A stretch of 64,000 bases of DNA from Symsagittifera roscoffensis (taxonomy: Eukaryota > Xenacoelomorpha > Acoela > Convolutidae). Positions 34,489 through 47,700 of the stretch are shown here, piece by piece. The stretch lies in assembly GCF_963678635.1 (NCBI RefSeq), contig NC_087065.1, positions 15,785,853 to 15,849,852 of the forward strand, given 5' to 3'. How positions within the stretch are numbered: the stretch's first letter is position 1; each line of letters opens with the position of its first letter. A model generated the notes under the pieces. The model worked only from the letters and a program-made list of their open reading frames with translations, made no database searches and was not told the origin of the DNA. The position numbers and the translations under genes were made by a program.

Positions 34489-36375
34489 TTGAACTCGTCT
34501 TGGATTTGAAAACTGCAAGAAGTAATTTAATAGATTCTTACTTGTATTTTAAATGCACTGATTGCATACAAAACTTCTTTGCCAGAGGTTACAAACTTGT
34601 TTACAACAAATTAGTTTTCGAGAATCTAAAATGAAATTCAACGGTGAAACTATGTTATCACACTGTCATGGACGTCAAGAATGTGCAATGAAATCGTAAA
34701 ATGTTCCACTGAATGCACGGTGGGTTTAGGGGTTGGGCGGTTGCCACTTTCTCTTAGGACTATATTAACTTGCTAAAACATTTAAAACCACTGTTCGAAT
34801 TCTTTTTTTTGGCAGATCAATCTTCAATTTGTTTTCTAAACTCACCGCGATTTGTCAAAAATCTGATTGGCGGCTGTGCCAAAAAATTTAATAAAGGAAG
34901 TGACTTTTTCGTGTCATCAGAGAGCTCAGAAAATTAAATTAGTCGACGAGACATCATAAAAATTTTTTATGAGATGTCCCTCTCTAGAAAATCTTGGTTT
35001 TTGAGGTTTTCAAGTGATTTTTTCTCAAAGCCAGAAATTAGTGTATATCTATTCCGTGTCCACAAAAGCTATAATCGTGATTGGAAATGTGACTTTGTTT
35101 ACCAAATTTCAAAAAGTGATTATCAAAATTAACTGATATTTAACACAGAGGCAATGTTCCTGCGCATCTCATACTTACCAGTTGCCCTTTTTTGCTACTA
35201 GAGAAATCTTTTTTGATCAACTGAATTGAAATTCCTGAAAACGGAACAATTCAAACCTTGAGTCATACAACTTATGTCACCTTTTTAAAATTTGATTTAT
35301 TATAAAGTCTTCGTGAAACACTTGTAGATCTTGACACATCAAAAAATTGACGATATCGTTTTTGTTTAAAAGATCTGAAGGGTTTATCGTAGAGTGATGC
35401 GGCAGATTTCTTAAAAACCTCTTAGAGCGTTTTTTTTTAAAAAACGACGATAGCCAGCTGCTGCACATGTAGTCCATATCGTTCCAACAACATAAATTTA
35501 TGAAAACAGACAACTGAGAAATGAAAAAATAAAAAAAATTTAAAAAAAAAAACTTTTTTTTTTCGTCCCGACCGACAACTCTCCAAGATTGGAAAGCATT
35601 TAAGCAAAAATAACGTTTTTTTTAAAATTGTTTTCTTGTGTTGATGACCCCGAGGTTACCTCGTAAGGCTCAAGTGTGGCATCATATTGAAATCCCCTTA
35701 GTCTTGATTGGGATTCTAAACCATTGTCTCAGTATGACGCAAAATTGGTTTGCATTTTTTCAGACTAAGTTAGATAACCAATAAGGTATGAACTAGAAGC
35801 AGAACTCCAAATTTAATTCTACCAGGTTTTAAGGCTATACTTGTTATTAAGATAAAAAAACATACATTTTTATGCAAAAAAATAACAATTTTTTTATTGA
35901 AAAAAAAGTTTCTATAATTAAGAATTTTGCTACACTCAGCGGGGAACATTTTTTGCTACTTGCACAACAGGCGGCAATTTTTTTTTCTCGAAATTGTCTG
36001 GTATTAAAAGCACGATTGAATTAGGTGAAAAACTGCGCGAGTTAGTGGTAATAATAGCTGAAATGAGACGAACACTGTAGTGAAAAATATTTTGAGATTT
36101 CAGAATCTCATTTCGTGTCATTCATAAACTCAAGGTCTAAAAAATGAAAAATTACATGCCAGTTTTTCTCTACAATTTAAAGATTTTCGGAGCCCGAGAA
36201 AATAATGATTTCTAAGGCTTTAATAGGATACCTCATTTGACCCCATAGGAGCGTTCCTGAAAGTCGAAAGGAAAGAAACAGACTCTTCACAGTAGTTCCT
36301 TACCTTTACTACGCTAAGTGTTCGTAAAAATAAATTCAAGCAATTTACCGATTTTCTTGCTGATTTTATTTTCAG
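34489..36375. other. PM20D2 3' flank
   Basis: AATAAA at 34890-34895 is a candidate polyadenylation signal about 400 bases after the stop. The rest is AT-rich with one dispersed-repeat fragment near 35660. No further exon was seen. Confidence 0.5.
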
Positions 36376-36450
36376 GCTGACGTGCAAAAATTGCTGTCAG
36401 AATACGATCAACTAAACAACCGGTACTCAAGAGGAGCTGGATTAAATTGA
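36376..36450 (+). CDS. Orphan terminal-exon candidate
   Basis: A strong acceptor TTATTTTCAG is followed by ADVQKLLSEYDQLNNRYS, then RGAGLN and TGA. It reads like the end of a helical or coiled-coil protein. No upstream plus-strand partner was found between here and PM20D2. It may be a displaced or duplicated exon, or chance. Confidence 0.3.
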   Translation, partial: ADVQKLLSEYDQLNNRYSRGAGLN

Positions 36451-38240
36451 TTTTCACATGAATTTCTAAAAGTTATTAAAAACAAAATTCATCAATTTGA
36501 TTTTGCGAACTCTCTTCGAATGAGTACGACGACAAAAGAACTAGAAAAATAGGACTGAAATGACGTCTTCGGGCTTTTTTCAGAAGGTTTACTCCAAAAA
36601 CTTGCCTAATTTAGGCGCGCGCTCTCTGCTTACAATTTGTGTATGCTGGCCCTGATCAGGCCTTCAGAAAAATGTTACGATTGTTTCACCAGAAATGACT
36701 CTTTTAAGATATTAGCAGGTAGGGGAGACCCATTGAGTTGTTATGGGGACAAATTTCTGAGGAAGCAGTGGAATTCGCTTCTTTTAAATCTATTTCTGAG
36801 TTTATTCTAATTTTTTGTTAATGGGAGTTCGTTTTAATTCATTCATTCATTTGTTTCGGTGATCGGTGATGTTTGACAATAGGTAGCAGATTCAACAGTT
36901 TTCTTCGTTATACTTCGAATACTTCGTATATAGTTTAATTCAAAGCTGAATTATTTGGCAGAAGTGCAAAATTTGTTTTTTTTTAAAGTTTTTTTTTCTG
37001 GCAGAGTATTGTGTTTACAAAAATCTTAGTAGTGTTTTCGCTAGAATTTTAGCGAGACAAAATCAATGTCATAACTAATGAATTTTCTGGTGAAGAAAGA
37101 ATAGTGTTAGAAAAGTCGAAAACTGAAAGACCGAAACAAAGTTCACTAGTTTTTGATGCGCTGTTTTAAATTTGATTTACCAATGTTTGCATGTTACGTA
37201 TTTCATGTCATTGAATTCTGCTTTTAAATGCCGAAGTTTATGGCAGTTAGTTATTCTTTGTTGACTCGTAGTTTCTGACGATTACGGTTAATTTACGTAT
37301 GAAATGTAATGTTATCAACCAGCCAGCTACCCGAAACCGATCTAACTCAGAACCGAAACGAGGCAGAGACAAGTAGCATGTACAGTTGACCGAAAGTCAG
37401 ATGAATACATTATTCATGATAGTTCTCAAATTTATTACCTGCACCATTCTTAAGTTCTAGAAACGCCACCTATTGTAATTTTGCTCTTCTTCTTTTAAGC
37501 AATGGTTAGGCTCTTTAACATCAAATTCTTTTTTCGATGGTCTTTATATCGCATTGCAACCTCAAACTCAAATTTAACCTTTTAATAACTTTCAAAAAGC
37601 GACAAGTGGAAAAAAGTGGAAAAAAGGACAGAAAAAAGAAATTTATATTAAAAAAAAGTGCAAAATGTAGAAGAAATAAAAAATATCTAAAATAGGACTG
37701 AAAAAAGTAAATACAGCTGAAGCCTATGTATCTTAAAAAACAGTGATAGCCAGCTGAGGGTTAGTCAAGTAGCTTAGTTTGTTCCAGCTACACTGATAAT
37801 GTAAGATAATCAGTGGGAGCTGATTCAGTTCTATAATAATCTGCAATAATGAGATGATTCAAGCTAAATTGACCTTGAAACCGCGATAAATCTGTTTGCT
37901 ACCAAACTTGACCCCTACTTGGTGTAGAAAATATCAGATAAAACCCAACCCCATGCCATCATAGTTCCTCCCCACCCCTCTAGGGGGTGGGGTGGTGAGA
38001 AAAAAAAAACGAACGTCAGCCAATGCAATTGAGTTATTGATCTGTAATTATTAAAATAGCTTGATAAGGCCTACCTCCTGAAACTTGAAGTTGTTTCGAA
38101 CCGCCCAACGGCTGCAAACTCATGCATAGACTCAATAGAAGACTAAGCGTGTTCAGGGGGGGAACATTCCTTTCAACCTCAGGAACTCGTCCCTTTTGCC
38201 GCCCCAAGTTTCTCCCATTTGGTACTATTGTAAAATAGAC
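36451..38240. other. Intergenic, no feature recognised
   Basis: AT-rich sequence without convincing exon, RNA gene or repeat boundary. Confidence 0.4.
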
Positions 38241-38244
38241 ATTA

Positions 38245-38910
38245 CATCATAACTAGTTTCAGAGGTGTTCTTGCTGTGGAAACATCCTCGCAAACAGCAC
38301 AAAATAATTGAATTTCGGGCTCAAATGGACTCTTTGAGAAGCTTACAAGCTTGATTTACTCTATATGCCGCGGCACAATCGACTGAAGAAGTTACTCGGT
38401 CAGGTATCAGAAAGCGGTCGCATCTGTTTTGACGATACAGACGTTTAAAGGCCTTTGTACACCGAAAAACTTTACTAAAGTTGGAGACACTAACTGCTTA
38501 TGAGAATCTTGTGCTTGGATCGGAACTTTCTCTGTCCAAATTTTTGCTGAAAGAGTTCGTTTTTGGCCCTTTTTGATCGGTGCAAAAAGTTTTCTTGCCA
38601 TTTTTGACTCTGGTCCAAGTAACTTTTAAAATATTTTTGGCTGTCGTTTTTCCGCTGTATAAAGAGTAAATGAAGCTAATCAGATTCCAAAAAAAAACAA
38701 AATGAGCCCATTAATTCAAATTTTTTGTTTCCACAGCAAGAACACCTTTGAAACGAATTATGATAAACTGGCTTTTTTACGCTTTCAAAACATGGTTTCT
38801 CAATTATTGATCCGTCTATATCCTTCCAAATCTAAAATAGCTGCACAGATAAAACGACAAAAATGTGAAGCAATTTTTCTATATTTCCTTGTGAACTATC
38901 TTTGTCCCGT
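38245..38910. mobile_element. Foldback element, second copy (left outer arm missing)
   Basis: The left inner arm 'gtttcagaggtgttcttgct' and the right 'agcaagaacacctttgaaac' are inverted. The interior and right arm match the 27.3-28.5 kb element, including 'gtaaatgaagctaatcag' and 'acaaaaatgtgaag'. The outer left arm is absent. Confidence 0.6.
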
Positions 38911-39553
38911 GACTGAACAACTGGCTCCAACGCCCACATCCAATTTTGACTTCAATTGCAATCCGTGGAACCAGTCCAAATTGCTTAAATTATTTTTTTT
39001 CTTTTAAATAAATAATTTTAGTTTAATACAATTCAATTCAAACTATTCGCGAATGCATCAGACACTAAACTATAAGCAGTCAACTTTGTAAGGCGGTCAA
39101 GACGTTTATTTACAACTTATGGGACTTGCTCAACGGATCTACAAATATGATACAAATAATTTCGAACTCCCGTAGTTTAATCGTTAACTTTTCATAACCA
39201 TTGTATGGATCCATTGAGCGATACAGTTTATCATAGTTTATAAGGTAATTTTTCCAGTCCCTCCCTCTCCCTCCTCCTCCTTACATCAAACTTCACGTCA
39301 ACTATAATAGGAGCAAATTCAACGTGTGACGCGAAGTTTTTTATCAAGTTTTTGACGTAGATATAAACATAAATATGCTTTTCTCGCAGGTATAAACGAT
39401 TTTCACAATAGCGTCTGCTAAGACGAGAGGTTAGGAGTCCGGAAACGCTTTTCATAAAATATCAAAAGTTTTTAATTCTGATGGAGCTGAGACGTCACCA
39501 GTTGTTTTGAGACATCGCTTGCTTTGAGACATCACTGGAGACCGGCGAGGCGG

Positions 39554-39629
39554 TTAGTTGAACGCATTCGCGTGAACCCAATCTGATCCTGAAATGTGTC
39601 TTTTGTTGGCTCCCCATCCCATGGCGTAG
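39554..39629 (-). CDS. vWA protein candidate terminal exon
   Basis: Acceptor TACTTTCAG. The phase set by the previous exon gives YAMGWGANKRHISGSDWVHA, then NAFN and TAA. A second frame is also open here (SATPWDGEPTKDTFQDQIGF...). An AATAAA on this strand lies at 39110-39105, about 445 bases downstream. The intron before it would be about 7.5 kb. Confidence 0.5.
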
Positions 39630-42600
39630 CTGAAAGTACAGGCGAAATATCAATATTGCAAGCAAAATCAGTTTTTTTTCGATTTAGAAAAAAATTGCTT
39701 GCTTTAAATCTTTGTTCACTTTTTCGAAATATACCGTGGCTGACTTGATTTCGTAAATCAGCCCCTTTTACATTACCCTCCACGGTTCCACTTCACAAAA
39801 GCATCAATTTTATAGTATAACTAGAGGTTTTAGCTCTAGACACAAAAAAAGAAAAAGAGCTTCGCTCAACAAAATAGCTCAGTCTGGAGTGAGGGGAAAT
39901 AAGAGAAACGGACAATGCTTAGACAGGCTAGATAGCCTTTCATAGATCCTCTGCGAATCGCAGAAGCCACAATAGTTAACAAGTTATTTTAGGATGAGCA
40001 ACTCTAACCCATACCAAAAACAATTTGATTTTTGAAAAAAGGACACAACCAAAGTAACATAAGAAAGACCAACATAAACCCAACATAAAACGTTATCACA
40101 TAACAGGACCTCTCAAAGAAACAGCATGAAATCATACTCCCACTCCTGGCCTAACCCACCAGAGAGGACGTCCTGAGCATGCTCTATAGCCGGCCTAATC
40201 CACCGCGCTACATCCACGCTTTGTGACCACACTTCTAATTTTAATAACTCTTCAAAATAACCAAACTAAAACAAAACGCTTTTGTGAAAACAACTAACTA
40301 AAATCATGATTAAAAAATTGAATTAACATAATTTTATAAAATGTAAATCATACTTTGCAGTATATAGATCAATACACAACAACAAAGACGAACATCCAAA
40401 GACTAGATGATCCCATCACACTCCAACAAAAGAATGGCTAAGCACAACCGACATGCCGTCCACAATCACAACTCAAAGGATTTAGAGTACGACTTGATTT
40501 CGCAGAAAAGGACTTCATTGAACTAGACCAATGACCACCTCGATGTTCAAGTATACGTACAGATCCGAGTTACAAGGCATCACTTCCACACACGATCTTC
40601 ACGCCATTCCCAGACGAGGTTGCACACAAAACAAGTTCTCTATATAATACAGAAAAACCCGTCATAGCAAACCATTTTGAAATCGGATTGATTTCATTGG
40701 GTATCACAGTCGTTGTCGAATGACAAAACAATAACTTCCTATCCCTGATTCCAGCGTCCTGGAACGTTCTTCCTCAAGAGGAACCGGATAAGAAAATGAT
40801 GTTCGCCAAATACAAACGTTCATCATCCATCCTTCAAATTGCAGAGAAGAAAGATAGTTCCAAAAACTCTGTAAAACCCGGATGGGTGGAACTTGATCTA
40901 AACTACATTTTATTATTGGATAAATTAGATATTTTACCACTGTAAAGTATTTAATATTAACCAATCATAATCCATCTAACTAACAACCCACTTATTTGTA
41001 AGTGCTGAAATTACTTGTAATTTCAGCACCAGAGAGATTTGAATTTAACTTAGAACTTAGTTGCGTCTCCAAGAGAACTTCAGCTGCCGCAATAAGCCAG
41101 TATACTCTAGATCTATTGAGCCTAGCAGAGACTAGTTAAACACCCGGAGACTAGTAGATATAAGAGTAAGATTAGGATCGGTATTAGACTAAGAAGTTGC
41201 ACGAATCTATCCGGCCGAAAATAAGATAGCGTGACGAGCAGACGGTGTACCCTATCCGAAATTACTCTATGAGTTAACCACATCCATCTTAACTCAGTGC
41301 TCTTGATGTCCTAATTAGTAAGCAAGCCAACTTTTGTAACAATCGGACAATCTAAACCAGAATTTACTTGAAAAAGTTTAAGGGAGGCGGGTGGGGGAGC
41401 ATATAGAGCCTGATAATCATATGTATAGAAAATGAATCCCAATTTTTAATCTTGATCTTTATTCCTGAATCTTGTCTATTTAAACCGACATCGAAGTTTT
41501 TTTAAAATTCAAATTTAGCATAACTGATTTTTGGGCGGCGCTTGCTCAACTGAGCTTCCGAAAAAAATGACAGAAAAACGCAAACGATAAAACCTTAAAA
41601 ATATCCTTTTCTATGCAAAGTATAAGAAAACACTATAACAGTAGGCACCAGCGGATTTAGGGGGGCGGGTGACTCCCTCCTTCAGGGATTCGACCCCCCG
41701 CCGACCCAAAGGGTTCCATCTTTATATTATTTTGAGATATCCAATTTTGGCCAGGGACCCTAAAAATTTCTAAAGTCGCCTTTGGCGCTATTATATACGA
41801 ACTTTCAGGGGGAACGCGCGCCGAAAAAACGCAATTTTTTGGTCAAAATTTTCCAAAAAGTGCCTAAGAACGCCTTTTTACAAGGTTTTACGAGAGCTCA
41901 GAAAATCAGTTTATTCGACCTAAGAAAAGGTCGACAAAATTTTCAGTTTTTTTTGAAAATTCGCACCCTCCCCCCTCGAGAAACTCCTAGATCTGGCCCT
42001 GACTAGTATGTAATTTATTTCGATTTTGATGTACTTTATTTTGATTTTGATTGAATTTTGAATAAAAGTTTTCTGCTGCTAAAGAAAACTTCAAATATTT
42101 TAATTACAAAATCATTTTGTTAAATGTAAAATACGAAGAATCATGACGGATTAAAAATAAATTTAAGCAAACTTTGCAAGAGGAATTGTTTGCCTGATTT
42201 CAATTGATATGTGTCAAGGCAAACCAACATCACGTTCAATCGAAATTTGCATGTCATCAAGCCCTATGAATAACCCTGTCTAGATTTTAAAAAGAAGAGT
42301 TTTTTTAGCTATTATTCAGTTTTCTACAGCTGAACAGTTTTCTTACATCAAAACCGTAAGAAGTCGTCTCGTTATATATTCAAACGAAGTCTCTTTTTTG
42401 GAATAACTTTTAATAAACAGAGCTCTCAATTTTAAATCGAACAGACAAATAAAAAAGTCAATGAGCTCGATGAAACTAAAAAATTGATAAAAAGTTTTCC
42501 AGTTTTTCTTTAATATCGAAGAAATTGCCAATTCAAGTTTTCATGGGGAGAGAGTAATAAAAAAAGTTGTTTTGCCCATCTTTTTCTAACTGAAACTCAA

Positions 42601-44687
42601 ACTTGGCTCGGAATTCATAACTGCATTAAGCCTTAGCAACAGATCTAGTGGAGAGGACAGGCAAAGGCATCTCTAATTGGTATTCTTCTCAGCCTACCTA
42701 CAAAAGGTTTTATTTTAACGGCCTCATCTTTGGGTTAATATGTTTCCGAATGACACAAAATGAACAGTTTTTGGTTACGAAAGTAGAGTTGAAATCCAAT
42801 AAATACTTAAATTGTATCATTTTTTGCGCCATGCCAAATTTTCCTATTAGGATGCATGATCAACCACTTAACAAATGCGTCTCAAAAAGTTTCCCATTTT
42901 GAATGATTGTCTCACTGTTCAGTAAATTTGGTTAATTGATTTAAAATGTGGGCTTTCTAGTAGAAAAATTGGTTTTGAAAATAAGGTCGTTTCCTTCTTT
43001 CTTTCCAAATGGCTCAAAAAAGCAGAATAATTGGCTGGTTCAACAATATTTGGTAGATGTGTTTCACCGAGTACCAATATAACATATGAATAAGTATAAC
43101 CACGAATGAAATCCAAAAAACGCAAACAAAGCGTTTTAAAAAGGCGACTTACGACATAAAAACAGACTTAGGATTAAACCTTAGATCTCCTGTGGGCTGG
43201 TGTGAGGTCTTATTGCATCATGTGCTTAAAATCATTGGCTTTTTTGTGAACTTTCAGTATCAAGTTTTGAACTTCAGTGCGATGTGGTTTTTCAAATAAC
43301 TTCGTGGTGTTTTATAGTTAAGAAAAATATTTTGAACAGAGCTCCAGCGCTTTGTTCAAATGCTTTTCTACCTCGGAGCTGAATTGAAGCGAAACTTAAT
43401 TTTGTCTTTTATAAACTTGCAAAAATGATTGAAATAGTACAATTTTTCAAAAAAAAAAACATGATTCGGTTTGCGGGAAAAAATACACTTGCTTTTTCCT
43501 CATTTCTCATAGTGACATATTGATTTAAAAAAACTCTTCGAAACGTTTCAAAAACCCAAAGGAGCACATCCTATGACCTATTTGGATTGCCGTTCAGTCG
43601 TTTTTTGTACGGTCCTGTTTTGTTCCAGAAAATTTGATTTGTAGTTTTCCTGGCACTTATTTTGAAAAGACTACGATAATTGGCTAGTTTTATCTCAGAA
43701 AAAAGATAGGCATCTATAAGTTGTGTGCAACAATAGTTAAAAATAACAACCCTTAAGCATCAATTTACATTGATCTAGTTGATCCAGTTCTCACAGCTGC
43801 TATTAAAAAGTTTTGATTTAACAACAATATTTTGTTTTCTCTTGTTTTGAAAAAATAAGCTTTTTATTGCCTTAATTTTTCCTTGTCTCTCTCTCACCAC
43901 ACTCTATCCTCTCTTTGTGAAAAACGCAACTTCAGCCCCTCAAAAAAGTTGTTTCGAAGCCAGTATGAGGTCAAAGAGCATAACCTGCCTGTGAGTTTGT
44001 GAAAGGCTTTTGTGAATTTTCGAAAAGAAACTCTGGACGTCACTGCGTTGTGGCATTTCAATTGATATTGATTGGAACTTTTGATGTTAAGAAATACAAT
44101 CTGAGCAGAATTACAACGTTTTGTTCGAACTGCGTTTTATCCCAAATCTGAATTGAAGCGTAACTTTTTTTGTTCTCACGATAAAGGTGGTTTAATGAAT
44201 TGAAATAGTAATTTTTCTCTAAAAACGATATGATTTGCGTGTAGCGTAGGAAAAAATTTTCGATTGTTTTGTTCCGCTTTTCCTAGTGATTTTTCTGAAA
44301 TATCAAAAAACTCTTTAAAGCGCTTCAAAAACCTATAGGCCTAATTCATCTGACATTTTTGGAGTGTGTTTTATAGTAGACGTTTCTGTTGTACTTTCTT
44401 CCAGAATATTTGATTTTCAGTTTTTCTTGCACTAAATTTCAACGGGCTAGGACAACCGGCTTTTTTGCATCGCTTAGTTGCCTGCACCAATACTTAAAAA
44501 TAACAACTCTCAAGCATCTTTTTAAATTTGTTGTAGTTGATCCAGTTCCCACAGCTGCTATTCATAAGTTTTGCTTCAACAACAGCATTTTGTCTTCTCT
44601 TGCTTTAAAAAAAGAATTTTAACAGCCTTTTCTTAATTTCTCTTGATCTCTCTCTTTTTCTCTCAACTCTCTTTATTCTCTCTCCTC

Positions 44688-44719
<32 letters not shown>

Positions 44720-44723
44720 TATT

Positions 44724-44783
<60 letters not shown>

Positions 44784-47700
44784 CTCTCTCTCTCTTCTTT
44801 CAATTTTTCAATCGCCTTCTCTCTGTATTTTTGACATTTAAATGTGGCACAGAATCCGATGTTTTTAGGGCTTACACTGCTTGCTAAATTTATCTGCAAC
44901 ATCTATCCGTGATAGATCGTGATAGACGTGCAGCTCTCATGCAGCAATCTTAAATGGTTACGACTGTTACCACATTCAGTCCTTGCTTCCAGTCCTCCGA
45001 GTTTGCAGTCTAAAAATCTTACAACGTAGCATTGACATTTTAACTTCTTGCTCCCAGTCAAAGCAACGTTAATGTTGTTTTGACATCACTTTTACTCTCA
45101 TGCCACCCAGCTCCAATTGTCTGTTATTTTTGTTACAAGTGCTCATTTTTCTATTTATTCTAAACTACTTTCCTGTTTTGCGCCACAATCAGAAGCTTCT
45201 GTTTTTTTTGCCAATAGTCTTTGAGACAACCGAGTGATTTTTGATCCGAGCCGCAGCCACTGCCAGACTCTCAGAACGCAACTTGGGAGTGATTATTGTT
45301 AAAATGCCGTTCTAGGGTTTCTTTTTATGAATGCCTTCACATACTACAAGCAGCTTTGCTTCCATTTGGATTCTTTTGGTCCTGGTTTCGATCTGATACT
45401 TTCAGAACGAAACAGCTATTTGAAATTTTTCTATACACTCAGCAATTTCTTGCTTTGTCTTATTATGTTCATGTGTCTCAAAGTTTCCTGAGTTTTGTTT
45501 TAACATTCAGCCTTATACCAAATAAGTTATTATTTAATAGCTTCAAGTAACTTTTCAGGGAGAGACTTGAAAGATGAACAAAAAATGTATAAAATCGATT
45601 TTTTTTCGGTTCAAATGGTGTTTGGCCAAAGATGGTCGACTTAGCAGCCTCGTCACTGATTTTTCCTGTGGTGTAAGCAGCTTTCATTGTAGTAGCAAGT
45701 TCTAGTGTTGTTCATTGTAACTTCAATAAGAACATAAATTATAAATTCTTTTTGGAAAAATCTTTTTTTCTCGGCTCAAATTGTGTCTGCATAAAGATTA
45801 TCAGCTTTGTTTCCTCTTCGTAAATTTTGTTTCGTTGCCTATTTTTTATTAAATTGTCTAGCTTATTTGCCTGGAGTGAACTTCTATCGAGATATACGAA
45901 AATTTAAATGTTGGTAGATCTAGTTTACTTTATAATATTTTCGCTTTTTTCATTTTTGACTAGTTATGTTTTTTATGTTTGTTGTATCGCTTCGCTTCGC
46001 CTCTGTGTCGGTATTATCGACTTCTTGGATGTATTTATTGATGTATGTATTTATGTATGGGGCTGGATAAGAGGCAAGGGTCACAAACTAGGTGTGTACA
46101 GGTTGCGTAAGGAAGGGGCAAAAGAGCAAACATGGGGGAGTTTTTAACGTTTTGCAATTTGAAAGAATTTATTGAAAAAATCTCTTTCAATTGGTAGGTA
46201 ATGAATTGTAAATTATTTTGAATTTGACAAATGTTGCACTACGATAAATTTTTAATCCAATTTGAATTTTGAGGACGACATAGAAGTCGATAATACCGAC
46301 ACAGAGGCGAAGCGAAGCGATACAACAAACATAAAAATGGAAATCGATTATATTTACAACATTTTGACCACGAAAATCCATTATAATCGATTTGTTTTCC
46401 TTTTTCTTAAATGCGGGTGCAAATATAACATTCAAACAATTGATTAAGCCATCCATTTGCAACCTCTCCCCAGAAAAAAATTTTGAATCAGGCAAGAAAA
46501 CAGTTGAAAAAAATCGAACAAAAATAAATGCGTAACAATAATTAAAGTTGCGCAAAAAAGTTGAAATTGAACAGCAGGTAATCAATTATTGTTCAAAACG
46601 CTCAAACGGCTTTAGGTACGTTGATGCTTGCATGCCTATCCGAAACTCGAAAAAGTGGGAAAAATCTACTACATTGGAGTGTCATGTTTTTGTCTGTCAA
46701 TTTTATAAGTAATTGCTCATTGTTTTGCAATGGATTATATAGCGTTATTAAGTAATAGCAATTTAATCAATTTTTATTTGATTATGATCAATTATTTTTC
46801 ATTTTTACAGACACATACAATAAAACTTAAATGCAATCGATTTTTCTCCATGGAACTCCAGTGCAGGAGGACTGCTACGCTTGATAGTCTTGGCAGAGTT
46901 TACACGAAAATCAAGCCCTTTTCAAGAAATTTTTATCCCAACCTTCTTTTAAGATCAAACTTTTTCAAATACGACAAACGAGATCAAAACAATCGATTAT
47001 TAGGCAGTTACTCACACACAAAATTACCCTGTAGTTATACTTTGAGGTAAAAGTTAGAGCTCAAAACGTGTATTTGATGCTACTCAGGAATATGTTTTTG
47101 TAGACAGTTTACTGACCTTGGCGTGAAATCGTACATAGGCAGTGGAGTTATCCCGTCATACTTCTCCATTTCCTTCATTGTTCTCCTGAAAAATTCAAAT
47201 AAACCATAGTGAAAATCTTTGTTCACGACCTTCATTGAGTGTTCTGCCAAGTTTATTTGATCGTACAGTCAACAATTAATCAAATTGCTATTTAGAAAGT
47301 AAAACTTCGCTTTGACAGATCATTTTTTCTGCAGCTTGTTTTCTTAATTGTTTTTGTTTTTTTTTCTCTAGGCTCCAAATCTTCTGTTCAAAAGTGAATA
47401 TGTGGGAGCAAAAAATCACACAAAACAAGCAAGTGAAAGTTACTCGTCATAAATGTCGATTTGTCGGTTTGTTTCCTTGAACTGAATCCACTTCTGGAGG
47501 CATACGTAGCCTGCGATGAAAGATAGCACCATGAAGAACACGATGCCGAATATGGTTGCCAACAGCCAGAGCCATTTGGAGCTGAAATTTAAGATGATTT
47601 GAAGGACAATGTTAAACATTGGATGAATAGAAGAAACACCGGTTTTTTCTATAAAAGCTTTGAGCGCTAAAAGTAGCGACTAACACGGGAGAATCCTAAA

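Noticed and set aside
40140-40220. tRNA/SINE-like promoter (A-box-like 'tagcgcggtgg' on the minus strand)
   Set aside because: No B box of the GGTTCGANTCC type was found at the right distance, and no cloverleaf could be drawn.
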